Shown here one piece after another: positions 18,401-27,608 of a stretch of DNA of 64,000 nt. The position numbers and the translations under genes were made by a program. Source of the DNA: Pseudo-nitzschia pungens (lineage: Eukaryota; Bacillariophyta; Bacillariophyceae; Bacillariales; Bacillariaceae); assembly GCA_037355855.1 (NCBI GenBank), contig CM074764.1, positions 2,852,001-2,916,000 on the forward strand, in the 5' to 3' direction. The notes beneath the pieces are model-generated. The model saw only the letters and a program-made list of their open reading frames with translations. It was not told where the DNA came from and did not search any database. Within the stretch, counting starts at the first letter, position 1. Each line of letters begins with the position of its first letter.

Positions 18401-21318
18401 TGAAAATCAACAGCCAATTCCTCACCAGATGTGGAGGAATCAGAGCCAGCACAAAACAAATCTGTGTCATCCACAAAGGCAAAACCCACCAGAGAAACCA
18501 GTTGCAGTGACAAAGAAGTGAGAAGATGGACACCATGCCCAGCCTGTTGCATCATTCGGAAGACAATTGTTGACACCAAGGCCCAAAGAGTTGGACCAAT
18601 ACCATTGCCTTGGCCACAACCACTGAGAGGAACAGGTTCATCACCATACACAGGACCTGACCGACCAAAACCAGTTTTGATGTGGTGCTTGGCAAGTTGC
18701 AAAGTAGACAAAAGAACCTCACACACATGTGCAGGAACCCCAAAGCTCTGGAGAGTGAGACCTGCAATGGGATGAGAGATTCTATCATAACAGCCCTTGG
18801 CATCATTCATAGCAACAGCACCGGATCTGCGCTTCTGCCGCAACACATCACATATGAGCTTCTTGTTCAGGCAGGTGTTGATGGCCTTGTGGTGTTTCCT
18901 GCTTCCATGTTGATCGGCAGCCACTGCATTGGCAAGTTCAGCGTAGGCAAGAATGCGTCTACCAATCATCTTGTTGTTGATTTGGAACTCAGGAGACATC
19001 AGCTGAATAAGCCTCATCTTATCCACTCTATATTCCCCAGGTTTCTTGAAGATCTCAACATCAGTGATGACCTGCCAAGCAGAAGGAGAAAAGCCAACAA
19101 TCAATGGGACAGATCTCAGGAGAGTGTCAAACTTGTTCAACTGGGGATCCATGGCAAATGCCTTGTGGTGGGAAAAACTCAAACAAGAAGGTTCACTTGC
19201 TGTGCGTTCCCTCTGGCGTTTCCAGGCAGCAGCATTGTCAGCTGGGCACACTGAATAGTCAAAGGGGGGCAAACTCAGTATAGAGTCAGGGACTTTGAGA
19301 CAGGAAAGAAATTCAGAAAGGTATTTGTCAGTGGCAAGAGGAGGATTATATGTGCCATCAAGAACATGAGGAGCAGCCTGGGCAGTGCCTAGGTAGCCGA
19401 AATCTTGAATGAAGGAGGGAGTCATGGAAGGAGTGCCAAGACACTGCTGTTGACGCCGGACATTGGATTCAGCCATAGCTGGAACCATAGTAGACTGAGA
19501 CTCCAAGACCTGTTCAACACCATCATGGCCAACTGCAATAGCTCGCAAGACTGCTGACTTGTTGACACGTCCCCGAATAGACCGAGCAGCAAGACCAAGC
19601 TCTCTTTGAAGACGTTCCCTGCGCATCCTGGCACGAATCTGGGAAGCAGTCTGGTTGTGAGGCTTGCCTTCAGCAAGAAGTGCATCCACCAGGCCTTGAT
19701 TGAAGGAGTCTCTCCATGAGGGGGCCAATTTCTTCACTGCCCGGTATTGCTTGTAAGCTTGTTTCAGATGGAGGAGAGCACTGGAAAGGTCACTGTGTTC
19801 TCCTTTGTAGAGAGAAAGCTTGCATGCCAACCTTTTCAAAACAGTATGACTGGTGGACACACCCTGTCTCAACTTAACAACACGCCTCCAAAAGTCAATT
19901 GTATCACGATAGACTTGCAACTTCGGGGACCATGGGACCAGACCAGCTCTAGTGTGACAGAGGTTTTGTTCAACAGAGAGTCTGAGAGAGGTGGAAGTTT
20001 CATGGAGTACTTCATATGTGGTGATGAGATCAGCGCGCACAGAAATATCCCCAGACTGAAACTGAGCCAGTAGGTGCTCCAGCTTAGCTTGGAGAGAGAA
20101 CACTCCAGCCTTGAGAAAGCTGTGCCTCACACGCTTGAAATACCGTTGGCGCAGATGAGGGTGGGAGGACTGGAGTTTGGAATGAGAGAAGCTCACAGGA
20201 GGTGGCAAATGTTTGCCCATGAGGCTGCAATTACAGACTTCAATCCAAAGCAGTCTATGGTCAGATTCCATACCATGGGCACCACCAAAGGGACAATACC
20301 CAGCCCTGAGAACATCAACATTCTCAGAGACCCAAATGGCATCAATTGGTGTTCTGGTAGTGTTTCTGTTGTGAGTGGCAGGAGGAGAAGACTTACTATG
20401 AAGGGTAAGAATGGCCTCTCTGAAACCAAGAGCCTGGAGCTCAAAAGACAATCCATCCGTCCTGACATCAGCATTCTGGTCAATCCCAACAATGACCTGG
20501 TCACCTGCACCCAGGCAGGCCTGAAGGGCAGCAGTGAAATCCCTGTGAAAAAGGATGCAAGGATTGGGACTGAAAAGATTTTCAGCTGCTTGAAAGTAGC
20601 GGCACTGTTGATTCCAGACTGAGCCCAGATCCCTATCATTTTCAACAGGGCAGTAAGCAGAAAACATAGTGACAGTGTAGCCATCCCTGCCTTGCAACGT
20701 GACAAAGGACCATCTTCCAAGACCAGAAGGATCAGCCCCATGGGCAATCTTGTGGGAACTGAACAGTTGATCATTGGAAAACCCGGTGCCACCAGGCTGA
20801 AGCCATGAACAGTCAGAAGCTTCATGCTTGTTGTTAGCAAGATAGGAAAAACTTGAGGGACTGACATTCTTCATGCGCCGATTAAAAAGATCACAGGGAA
20901 GGAGCTTGGATTCATTCAAACAATGTTCAGCAAAAAGCGCCACACTTGCATTGCTCTTGACAAATTGCCGGGAGTTGTGCTTGGACCTGGACATAAAGGC
21001 AGCTCTACGTTGGGGTCCAATGTTTTGGAAGGTGATAATGGTGGAGTTATAGGATGGAGCTTGAGGGAAGGAATGACCAAAACTGTCAGAATCCTTAGCA
21101 GCAAGAGAGTCTCCATGAAGAGTTAATTGGACAAAATGAGGGACAGGGGAAGAGTCGGAGGAGGAAAAGGGAGAAACAGTAGAAGCATTGATGGGATTTG
21201 GAGTGTAAGGCATCCCATCAAACCTCATACCAGAAGAGCTAACCATGATCAGAAGGAAACCGAGTCTGTTGCACGGAAGAAAGAGTGGCCGGAGCTGATT
21301 TGGTGGAGACATTGGCAT
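15406..21318 (-). CDS. LINE ORF2 polyprotein: APE endonuclease, RT, RNase H, zinc knuckle
   Basis: A 1,970-codon frame encoding the replicative enzyme of a non-LTR retrotransposon, which nicks target DNA and copies element RNA at the nick. The N-terminal ~370 residues have APE-type endonuclease signs: an EHCLNES segment, a Tyr-Cys-Pro stretch, GIDQNAD (family GDFN position), RTPIDAIWVS and ESDHRLLW (catalytic SDH). RT motif A (NDAKGCYDRI) is near residue 835 and FAFVDDTDLF near 950. RNase H residues follow (CDGSFD ~1480, YRSELAG ~1525, DGDTALK ~1555), then the zinc knuckle CPLCDADNEKVSHVLSC ~1737-1755. RNase H in ORF2 fits I/Tad-like clades; I cannot assign the clade. The longest frame starts at ATG 21318, but an ATG at 21246 overlaps the ORF1 stop (ATGGTTAG) and may be the real start. 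No disabling change seen. Confidence 0.9.
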   Translation of the reverse strand: MPMSPPNQLRPLFLPCNRLGFLLIMVSSSGMRFDGMPYTPNPINASTVSPFSSSDSSPVPHFVQLTLHGDSLAAKDSDSFGHSFPQAPSYNSTIITFQNIGPQRRAAFMSRSKHNSRQFVKSNASVALFAEHCLNESKLLPCDLFNRRMKNVSPSSFSYLANNKHEASDCSWLQPGGTGFSNDQLFSSHKIAHGADPSGLGRWSFVTLQGRDGYTVTMFSAYCPVENDRDLGSVWNQQCRYFQAAENLFSPNPCILFHRDFTAALQACLGAGDQVIVGIDQNADVRTDGLSFELQALGFREAILTLHSKSSPPATHNRNTTRTPIDAIWVSENVDVLRAGYCPFGGAHGMESDHRLLWIEVCNCSLMGKHLPPPVSFSHSKLQSSHPHLRQRYFKRVRHSFLKAGVFSLQAKLEHLLAQFQSGDISVRADLITTYEVLHETSTSLRLSVEQNLCHTRAGLVPWSPKLQVYRDTIDFWRRVVKLRQGVSTSHTVLKRLACKLSLYKGEHSDLSSALLHLKQAYKQYRAVKKLAPSWRDSFNQGLVDALLAEGKPHNQTASQIRARMRRERLQRELGLAARSIRGRVNKSAVLRAIAVGHDGVEQVLESQSTMVPAMAESNVRRQQQCLGTPSMTPSFIQDFGYLGTAQAAPHVLDGTYNPPLATDKYLSEFLSCLKVPDSILSLPPFDYSVCPADNAAAWKRQRERTASEPSCLSFSHHKAFAMDPQLNKFDTLLRSVPLIVGFSPSAWQVITDVEIFKKPGEYRVDKMRLIQLMSPEFQINNKMIGRRILAYAELANAVAADQHGSRKHHKAINTCLNKKLICDVLRQKRRSGAVAMNDAKGCYDRISHPIAGLTLQSFGVPAHVCEVLLSTLQLAKHHIKTGFGRSGPVYGDEPVPLSGCGQGNGIGPTLWALVSTIVFRMMQQAGHGVHLLTSLSLQLVSLVGFAFVDDTDLFCAGSDSSTSGEELAVDFQAALDRWAGGIIATGGAIEPAKSFCYLIDFKWNGSGWDYRSIADMPGDFSVADKNGNRATLDRFEVDHADKTLGVFISMDGNEEAQIAHMKSQSQSFGSQLKASKCEKRASLYTFKYSFMKSVEYPMPVTQLDEATWTKIIHPALVPVLNKAGMSRTFPRHVFYGPSLYQGFGFIHPYLLQEFSHIATLFQESVRSSQTGRILRLTAESLRLELGLPLHLGVTPYHPFASYVTPCWYKHVWKFFSVHPVSLFEDFPDLPLLRSNDCYLMQAFVNSGFRGADLSLLNHMRMSLKAISLADICTPDGKRLSPMAFQLQSSNHLRDHLDWPRCPPSWPPAAQRLWTKALQTCFLPPCPPPAARALAPSFHLGHWLSPQTASLWPWFLSPSTNRIFFKTSTGWIVSTSQGRGRYRVTSELISDKPACADVLVCPVICGQVVRVVGSSAFVSEPPDMDPLEYNPFDSLPDSPVDAFDALCASPRVLLHKYSLPQAGCQHLVDAIESGTASAVCDGSFDPELLRGTSAFILSPNTSTKTASLFLTGCNFVSGSPEDQSTYRSELAGIIGVLTCCTALVSIFDIASGSITIALDGDTALKQAEGSWPLVISQKSFDYVYVIRNMISALPISVHFQWVQGHQAGIFLDWWALRNHQVDSMAKAFLSVHRASAHHYPRLVFEPWAFSLNGSKCSRFDQNALHVAISGPPLLQYWQTHHDIPIPQPVLSSIHWCAHLNAFKRLPPGMQRWFVKFASGSIGVGNQLLHYQYQDHSRCPLCDADNEKVSHVLSCKDTGAVQHSVSAFKGPLQKRLEIEQTDPSLVAAIVDLLTRVRKGQNIYPSSYSFAIASAVRAQRTIGWHNWLLGRWSPRWYQIQADYYSHIGSKRSPKRWATAIIHQFFLTSWDLWTYRNERLHGPGGTLDAEQHQALDASITSELAIGAAGALPQSHSLLQTPFHVLQGYTLTAKRQWLATIHLARKQYAAPVPPVQPYQQEAALLRAWLTGPQG

Positions 21319-23770
21319 GGCTCAAATCACTGACACTAGCATCATGGCTGGAGGAGAATGCAATAGCAACAACTCCAAGCCTCAATGCAGAGGCTGCATC
21401 TTCCCCACCACCGGCAGCAGGAACTGCAGTTGAGGAATCAGGAGAGGCCACAGGGAGGTCACCAGCCATGGCATTATGGGGAGGGTCAGGAACTTCAGGG
21501 GGAACTTCAGGAGAGATACCAGTGGAGGCATCAGTCTTGGCAGCAGTGGGAGAATCACCTCCAGGAGAAGCATCACTTGCAGGCGGTGAAGCCTGGACAT
21601 CAGTGAGATTGGAAGTGCCGGTCGCTAAAGTATCCATAGATTGAGAGTCATCAAAGCCTCCACCACCACTGTCAGCACGGGCTTGGAGGTTAAAGTGCAA
21701 ATCCAGATCAAAAGTGAGGTCTGGGGTAAGGTCAACTGACAAGTCATCATCAACAAGTTCCCAATCTCGTGCATCCCCATCACCAAAAAAGGGAAGAGAG
21801 TCATCCTGCATTGGATCTGCAGCAGGTGCAGTTTCCACAACACAATTGACAGCAGCATCCCAATGGTAAGCTTCCATGTCAGTCAAGCACTCAGAAGAGA
21901 ACCATTGTCGAACACAAGAACCATAATGAGCTTCCAGTATAATAGGCAGGAAAGACAACATGGCCATTGCTTCAGCCTTGGTAGTGATATTGTACAAAGC
22001 AAGGATCTCGCCTCGGTATGAACTGGTATCGACAGAAAGAAAAAGAGGCCATGACCAATTGTCACGGGTTCTGATGCCCAGAAGCACACTGCGCAGTGTC
22101 TTCAAACCCAGCCCTTGGCCCAAATCAACTGGAAGATCAAGATCAACTACCCCCAGAACAGGAGCAGTTTCATGGCTCTCAATAAATTTGGCTTGGCGGT
22201 GCTTAGCCTGGCGAACAGTCTTGAGCTTGGAGGGGGGAAGAGGTCTGTCAGAAGGATTGGTAGCTGTCTCAATAAACTTGTAAAATTTACCATCAGGGAG
22301 AGAGGCAATGTCTGAAGGTTTGCAACGGTTGAACTGGGCTTTGAGGAGCTTAACAGTTTGGGCGCGCTTTGTAGCATCACATAAAACATGTGCAGCCAGA
22401 ACAGGATTGGGATCAGGAATTCTGGAGTTGTCAAGGCTGATATTCTTCCTGATAACAGCAATAGGACATGCCTGAAACCTGGGATGAGTCTGAAGCAATT
22501 CGTTGTAGTGGTCAAGATCAAAACTCTGCATGTAAGATCCAAGGAGAAAGCCACAGGTGACAATAACTGGGGCCTGTATGTGGTCATATTTCAGGTCCAT
22601 GTCACGGTCTCTGAGCCTCTGGAGCAATTGTGCTGAAAAGAGTTTCTCCAGGGAAGCACTGTGTCCCAAAAAGAAGCGTAGATGAGGAGCAGTTCTACTG
22701 CGAAGCCAGAGCTGAGCAACATACAATTCCAAGGTCTTCCTGTCAGGAAGTGTCGTCCAAAACTTGGTAACAGGCTTGGCCTTGGGGTTGAGCCTGGCTC
22801 TTGAGGGAAAAACATACAACACCAGGCGCTTGTCAACAGTCCATAGAAGATCCAAAGCAACCTTGAGAGACTTGAGCAGCTCATCATACAGGTCCCCAGG
22901 GCGTTGTGACATCAACCTTGGAAGGGACAGAGTGACATAAGAACTATGAGAACACTTGGTGCCAGCAGTGACATCCACTGGAGCTCTAGAATCACTGGAG
23001 CAAACCCCTCGGCGTTGGAGGAAATGCCCAGCAGAGGAGGACAAGACAGTAGCATCACCACCACCAGGAAGAAAGGACACTGATTTGGAAGCGGAAGATT
23101 TGGAAGTGGAAGCATCATCAGCCACTGGTGGCGCAGGTGTAGGAGGGCGCTTCTTGAAATGCCAATGAGAACCAAGCACCTGATTGGCTGCCCACCATAC
23201 TTTGCCTTCAGTGCTAGGCAAAAGGTTGCCCTCACAATACAGGTCATCAAAACACTCAGGAGACATCTTGACCAAACCAATAAGACATTTCTTCAGAGCC
23301 TGGCCAGATGGTTGCTTGGTCCAGGCTGGGGCAGAGCCTTGAAAGCAAGCAGAGGCAATAGAAGCCAAGGAAGCTACAGAGGCATTGCGCCAGTCTGGAG
23401 TGTCCGGAAAAACCTGAGCATAAACAGGAGGGATGGCAGACCGGCAAATATCATGGATGGATTTCTTGTCGTTACCCTCCTTCTTGCTGAAGAAGTGTGT
23501 AGGGCTTGGACACCCAGCCCATAACCGGTTACCAGTTGGAGATTTTCGAAAGGCATGAATTGCAGACGGGATAGGAGACTTGCCAGAACAGGGGCCCTTA
23601 CCATAAAAACACCAGAAGAAGGAAGCGGAATGAGCCCTGTTGGCAGCAGCCAGAGCCTCCTGGCGTTGGGAGTGGCGTGCTTGCTGCTGAGAGGGATCAG
23701 ACTTCTGGGCAGAGGAAAAGACAAGAGTAGATTGCTTGAGGATAGATGAAGCAGGGACCTTGCCTGAGGT
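21239..23770 (-). CDS. LINE ORF1 protein, 5' end cut by LTR insertion
   Basis: About 844 codons, ending with TAG at 21239-21241, overlapping ORF2. The frame is open right up to the LTR at 23771; the ATG present in copy A (1556) lies in the missing part, so no natural start remains. Its N-terminal half matches the ORF1 at 1-1556, including a GHWHFKKRPPTPAP segment. The C-terminal ~200 residues are acidic and rich in Asp, Ser, Pro and Ala, probably disordered. No domain recognised; presumed RNA-binding partner of ORF2 by analogy. Confidence 0.8.
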   Translation of the reverse strand, partial: TSGKVPASSILKQSTLVFSSAQKSDPSQQQARHSQRQEALAAANRAHSASFFWCFYGKGPCSGKSPIPSAIHAFRKSPTGNRLWAGCPSPTHFFSKKEGNDKKSIHDICRSAIPPVYAQVFPDTPDWRNASVASLASIASACFQGSAPAWTKQPSGQALKKCLIGLVKMSPECFDDLYCEGNLLPSTEGKVWWAANQVLGSHWHFKKRPPTPAPPVADDASTSKSSASKSVSFLPGGGDATVLSSSAGHFLQRRGVCSSDSRAPVDVTAGTKCSHSSYVTLSLPRLMSQRPGDLYDELLKSLKVALDLLWTVDKRLVLYVFPSRARLNPKAKPVTKFWTTLPDRKTLELYVAQLWLRSRTAPHLRFFLGHSASLEKLFSAQLLQRLRDRDMDLKYDHIQAPVIVTCGFLLGSYMQSFDLDHYNELLQTHPRFQACPIAVIRKNISLDNSRIPDPNPVLAAHVLCDATKRAQTVKLLKAQFNRCKPSDIASLPDGKFYKFIETATNPSDRPLPPSKLKTVRQAKHRQAKFIESHETAPVLGVVDLDLPVDLGQGLGLKTLRSVLLGIRTRDNWSWPLFLSVDTSSYRGEILALYNITTKAEAMAMLSFLPIILEAHYGSCVRQWFSSECLTDMEAYHWDAAVNCVVETAPAADPMQDDSLPFFGDGDARDWELVDDDLSVDLTPDLTFDLDLHFNLQARADSGGGGFDDSQSMDTLATGTSNLTDVQASPPASDASPGGDSPTAAKTDASTGISPEVPPEVPDPPHNAMAGDLPVASPDSSTAVPAAGGGEDAASALRLGVVAIAFSSSHDASVSDLSHANVSTKSAPATLSSVQQTRFPSDHG

Positions 23771-24080
23771 TGTGACGGGCTAGCGCAGCTAGCAGTCACG
23801 ATTGAATAATTGACTGAATCCCATATGGGAATCAAATATTATATATATATGTATTCAGTCATGAATACGTTTCGGTTGAGTCCCAGAGGATGATATATGC
23901 CTAATCGTGGGAATCAACAATGAATCAACATTTATGGCAGAGCATGCCAAAATGTGACTATGCTCGCGACCTCAATTTTTATATGTTTCCATTTACAATT
24001 CGCGTAACAACATTTCGTAAAGTATCTAAACATTCACAATTTTTCATACCACTCCGATATTTCTACTCTAGACCGTAACA
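23771..24080 (+). repeat. LTR of retrotransposon family 1
   Basis: Begins TGTGACGGGCTAG and ends CCGTAACA. It aligns over its length with the solo LTR at 54664-54982 (shared GAATCCCA-ATGGGAATCAAAT, ATATGCCTAATCGTGGGAA and TATGGCAGAGCATGCC segments). A 12-base palindrome CAGTAATTACTG follows directly at 24081-24092 (14 bases, ACAGTAATTACTGT, counting the last LTR base and the next T). Confidence 0.85.
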
Positions 24081-24200
24081 CAGTAATTACTGTTTGTGCT
24101 TTACAGTAGAAACAGTAGAAATCAGTACTGAATTCAAAAGAATCGAACAAACCTCCCTTAACCTCAACAACAGGGGGACGTTGTATCTCCAACAAGCAAC

Positions 24201-24948
24201 ATGGCAGGCATCTACAGAGAACCACCTGTCTCCTACAAGAGCTCCTTCGACAGCTCCAAGCCGAAACTAATCACGCTCTCGGTCTACGACAATGCCGACC
24301 ATTCCGACAGTGTCAAAATCCCCCTTTTCACAGACAAAGGAGGTCTAGAAGAGTTGCTTCATACCGAGGAGGCCTTCCTGAATGCAGCAGAAGACCTAGG
24401 TGTACAAGACGCAGCGCTTATCCGCTACTTCGGACGCTGCTTATGTGTCAAAGCCCAAACCGAATGGAGAGCCCTCGCACGAAGCACCCGACCGAACGGA
24501 CAGAGACTGTATCCACTTACGAGACAAGGATTCCATTCAGCTTTTGCAGCCTTTATCAAATACTACTGCAATGCAGAAGATGCCAGAGACCTCATGCACA
24601 TATACCTACGAAGCTCGGCATGCAAGAAGAAAGTAGAATCCACTTGCAAAGACCACAACGATCGACTCATCACTCTCATGAAATATACAGCAAAATTACA
24701 TGGATATGTAACCAACCTGGATCATCTCCAGCAAGTCACCATCCTCCTACACAGTTACCCAAACTCCTGGATCGAAGACTATGTACGCATCCACCAAGGG
24801 GTCACTCACAACACTACTCCTCAGTTCATCGTCGACCACATGAGCAGTCTCGACCGGCTCAGCAAACAAAAGAACAACAAGAATAATGGAAGACGTTCCA
24901 ACAATTCAAATAGTTCTAACAACAACCGGAAACGCTCTGGCAATCAAA
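24201..24948 (+). CDS. Gag-like protein of LTR retrotransposon 1 (truncated by gap)
   Basis: ATG at 24201 (AACATGGC) opens a frame of 249 codons up to the Ns. It is clearly related to the 369-residue Gag at 30122-31231: both start MAG-Y-R-PP, then share KPKL, S-KIPLFT, GGLEE, EEAF-NAA and QFIVDHMS. The visible part ends in an Asn/Ser-rich linker (NNKNNGRRSNNSNSSNNN), which in the other copy precedes the zinc knuckle. Structural protein that packages element RNA, by family analogy. No frameshift in the visible part. Confidence 0.85.
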
Positions 24949-25448
24949 NNNNNNNNNNNNNNNNNNNNNNNNNNNNNNNNNNNNNNNNNNNNNNNNNNNN
25001 NNNNNNNNNNNNNNNNNNNNNNNNNNNNNNNNNNNNNNNNNNNNNNNNNNNNNNNNNNNNNNNNNNNNNNNNNNNNNNNNNNNNNNNNNNNNNNNNNNNN
25101 NNNNNNNNNNNNNNNNNNNNNNNNNNNNNNNNNNNNNNNNNNNNNNNNNNNNNNNNNNNNNNNNNNNNNNNNNNNNNNNNNNNNNNNNNNNNNNNNNNNN
25201 NNNNNNNNNNNNNNNNNNNNNNNNNNNNNNNNNNNNNNNNNNNNNNNNNNNNNNNNNNNNNNNNNNNNNNNNNNNNNNNNNNNNNNNNNNNNNNNNNNNN
25301 NNNNNNNNNNNNNNNNNNNNNNNNNNNNNNNNNNNNNNNNNNNNNNNNNNNNNNNNNNNNNNNNNNNNNNNNNNNNNNNNNNNNNNNNNNNNNNNNNNNN
25401 NNNNNNNNNNNNNNNNNNNNNNNNNNNNNNNNNNNNNNNNNNNNNNNN
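24949..25448. other. Assembly gap of exactly 500 Ns
   Basis: Exactly 500 unknown bases, a typical placeholder. Left of it is Gag of LTR family 1; right of it is Ty3/gypsy integrase in mid-domain. Any open frame reported through it is artificial. The true distance and order of elements here are unknown. Confidence 0.99.
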
Positions 25449-26401
25449 AGAGCATACGCTCAGTGTTCACCTGGAAAGGCCTACGGAAGGACGTCCAGGA
25501 CCTCTGCAAACACTGCCACACGTGTCAGATGTTTAAGAAGAGTGGCCGGAAGAAGTATGGACTACTACCGGAAAAAGCAGCTGAGGTCACCAAATGGCAG
25601 AGGGTCAATGTGGACCTCTGGGGACCTGCAACTGTCCACAACAAAAATGGTAAAGACTACCAAATCCATGTCCTCACCATGGTGGACCCAGTGACCGGAT
25701 GGTTTGAACTGGCTCACCTGAAGGACTCCCCAAATGCAGCAGAAACTCAACGATTGTTGGACAGTACCTGGCTGGCAAGATATCCGCGCCCAAAGGAAAT
25801 TGGCTTTGATGGCGGGAGTGAGTTCAAAGCAGAGTTCCAAGAGCTCTGCGAGAACATGGGGATGAAAAGAAAGCCCAGTGGGGCTTGGAACCCACAATCC
25901 AACTCGGTGTTGGAAAGGATCCATCAGGTATTAAAGGACTGTCTGTTGTCCTTCAACCTAGAAAACAGGGACCTCCACGAGGAGGACCCTTTTGAGGAAT
26001 TCACCACCAAGGCAGCATATGCTATCAGAAGCGCCATCCATACCACCCTGGGGTACTCCCCAGCGCAACTAGTGTTTGGTCGAGACATGTTCATGCCGGT
26101 GAACTTCCCAGTGGATTGGGAAGCAATCCAAGCAAGGAAGCAGAAAAGCATCCACAAGAGCAACATCAGGGAAAACCAGAAGAGGATCCCCCATGTCTAT
26201 AAAGAAGGAGACTATGTCACCCTGGAAAGGAAGGGCATTATTCCAAAACTATCCTTCCCACGGCAAGGACCTTACAAGGTGCTCAAGGCCCACGATAATG
26301 GAACTGTAACTATTGAAACTGCTCCTTTTGTAACTGACCGGGTTAACATCAGGAGAGTCCATCCCTATTATTGCAGGGATAGCCCTGAACCAGAGAAGTA
26401 A
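25449..26401 (+). CDS. Ty3/gypsy integrase, C-terminal part
   Basis: About 317 codons open from the gap to the TAA at 26399-26401. Nearly identical to the last third of the gypsy pol at 55258-58527. It keeps the CX2C half of the HHCC zinc motif (KHCHTCQM), the catalytic Asp in VDLWGP, the second Asp in GFDGGSEF and the Glu in SNSVLERIHQ, and ends ...RDSPEPEK. It integrates element DNA. The upstream protease, RT and RNase H are lost in the gap. One visible residue difference at the C-terminus (SPEPEK against SPKPEK) fits a recent copy. Confidence 0.9.
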
Positions 26402-26425
26402 TTGTTACAGTACCATGGAGGAGCA

Positions 26426-26610
26426 TGCCGTGCACCGGAATACAGTCACGAGTCTACTCGGGACTGGATTAAGGTTGAGGATAAATTAGCGAGGCGTTGG
26501 AATCGCCGATTCCAAATGCCTATCGAAAGCAATAGCAATAGACTAATCGATAGAGCTCACAATTTGCATATCACTACTATTCTAATCACTAGTAGACCCG
26601 GGGTATGGCA
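26426..26610 (+). repeat. Gypsy 3' LTR
   Basis: Starts TGCCGTGCACCGG and ends GGGGTATGGCA (TGCC...GGCA termini), 185 bp. Preceded by the purine-rich CCATGGAGGAGCA, the likely plus-strand primer. Differs by about one base from the 3' LTR at 55056-55233. It abuts a gag fragment of another gypsy copy in opposite orientation, so this element inserted into that gag. Confidence 0.85.
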
Positions 26611-26864
26611 GCGACAATCCTCTGTAGGACGTCCAGTTTTTGATCTCCTTGGAGTTTGTCATTGCCAGCAATTTTCTGGTCAAAGTCTCTCTTCCAGATG
26701 ATGAAGAGTTCCGGTCTTTCAGTGCCATTGAGGACCTTCAGGTAGTCGCTGAATGCGACGCCGCCCTTCTCACTGTCTACACTCATCTTCACGGCGGTGG
26801 CATCTTCCGGCCAATCCTCTCGTTTGAAGTTAAAGGGTTTCAGTTTGGTTCCTTTGGATGCCAT
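26611..26864 (-). pseudogene. Gypsy gag, first ~85 residues
   Basis: ATG at 26864. Matches the N-terminus of the gag at 58528-59943 (KREDWPEDATAVKM, GGVAFSDYLKVLNGTERPE, KLQGDQKLDVLQRI) and is then cut by the LTR end at 26610. Broken by insertion, not by mutation. Confidence 0.85.
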
Positions 26865-27608
26865 GGTGGGTTAATCAGTTTCTTATTAAGATTAATTTAA
26901 TTACACTATTTGTTATCTTGTTGCTTTGCGCTGAACTGAGCAAGAATGATTGCTCCAGTTCTTCCAGTTTTTTGCTCTGGATTAGGTTGCTCTCGCGATA
27001 ACTCGTGTTATAACTGATCTTTCCCCTGGTTTGTCCAGTGGTGGGAGTTGTTTCTCTCTTTAGCTCCCGGGAATCCTGTGGTTCCCCGGAGTTGTTTCTG
27101 TTTTTATTTTGTGGGATTCGATTCCCGTGGTTCTTCGGCGTTGCTTCTCTGTTAAGCGGTCACCGGGCTGGTCCCACTTCCCGTTTCCCGTGGGATTAGT
27201 GGTGTTCGGGTATTTATTATATACCTTTCCGGATATCCGTATATTTCGGTTGTGGTTGGCATCCCTCTTCGGTCTGTCCATCCCCTCGGTGTTGGTCCAA
27301 TTAGTCCATTCACTGATTTATGTGTCACTTTTTCGGCACATATTTTTGTATTTTTCGATTATTTCTGCTGTCGGCCATGGTCCTGTTTAGGTCCTTAGGT
27401 GTCTCTGTTGTTACTGCTGTTCCATTCGATGGAGCTAGCTGCTGTTGGGGTTGGTATTCCTTAGTGCTGCAGACACTGGATATCCTCCTCCCTGTTTTGC
27501 TTCTCTGCGCCTCCATTTTTGGGCAGTCTTTCGGTCTCGTCGGTCCTTTTCGGTCGATCGGTCCGTTTCTGCTCATGGTCATCAGCGCTCAGCTTGATTT
27601 TAAAATCA

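Larger units (their letters stand above)
15378..23770 (-). mobile_element. LINE copy R2 (ORF1 + ORF2), 3' UTR and 5' end missing
   Basis: The best-preserved LINE in the window: ORF2 complete, ORF1 open up to the point where an LTR interrupts it at 23771. The 3' UTR is cut about 28 bases after the ORF2 stop, where copy R1 begins. The 5' UTR and first ORF1 codons are lost behind the LTR insertion and the following rearranged sequence. It and R1 are offset by exactly 4,818 bp. Confidence 0.85.
23771..24948 (+). mobile_element. LTR retrotransposon 1: 5' LTR, leader and gag, cut by gap
   Basis: Inserted into LINE ORF1 after GAGGT (23766-23770, the expected 5-bp target; its partner is not in the assembled sequence). 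Contains a 310-bp LTR, a 120-bp leader and the gag start, then runs into 500 Ns. A solo LTR of this family is at 54664-54982 and a minus-strand copy at 29498-31809. The pol region is not visible, so the superfamily is unresolved. Confidence 0.85.

Noticed and set aside
24201..25694. 497-codon frame spanning the N gap
   Set aside because: The frame is bridged by 500 unknown bases and switches from Gag to a non-integrase frame, so it is an artefact.
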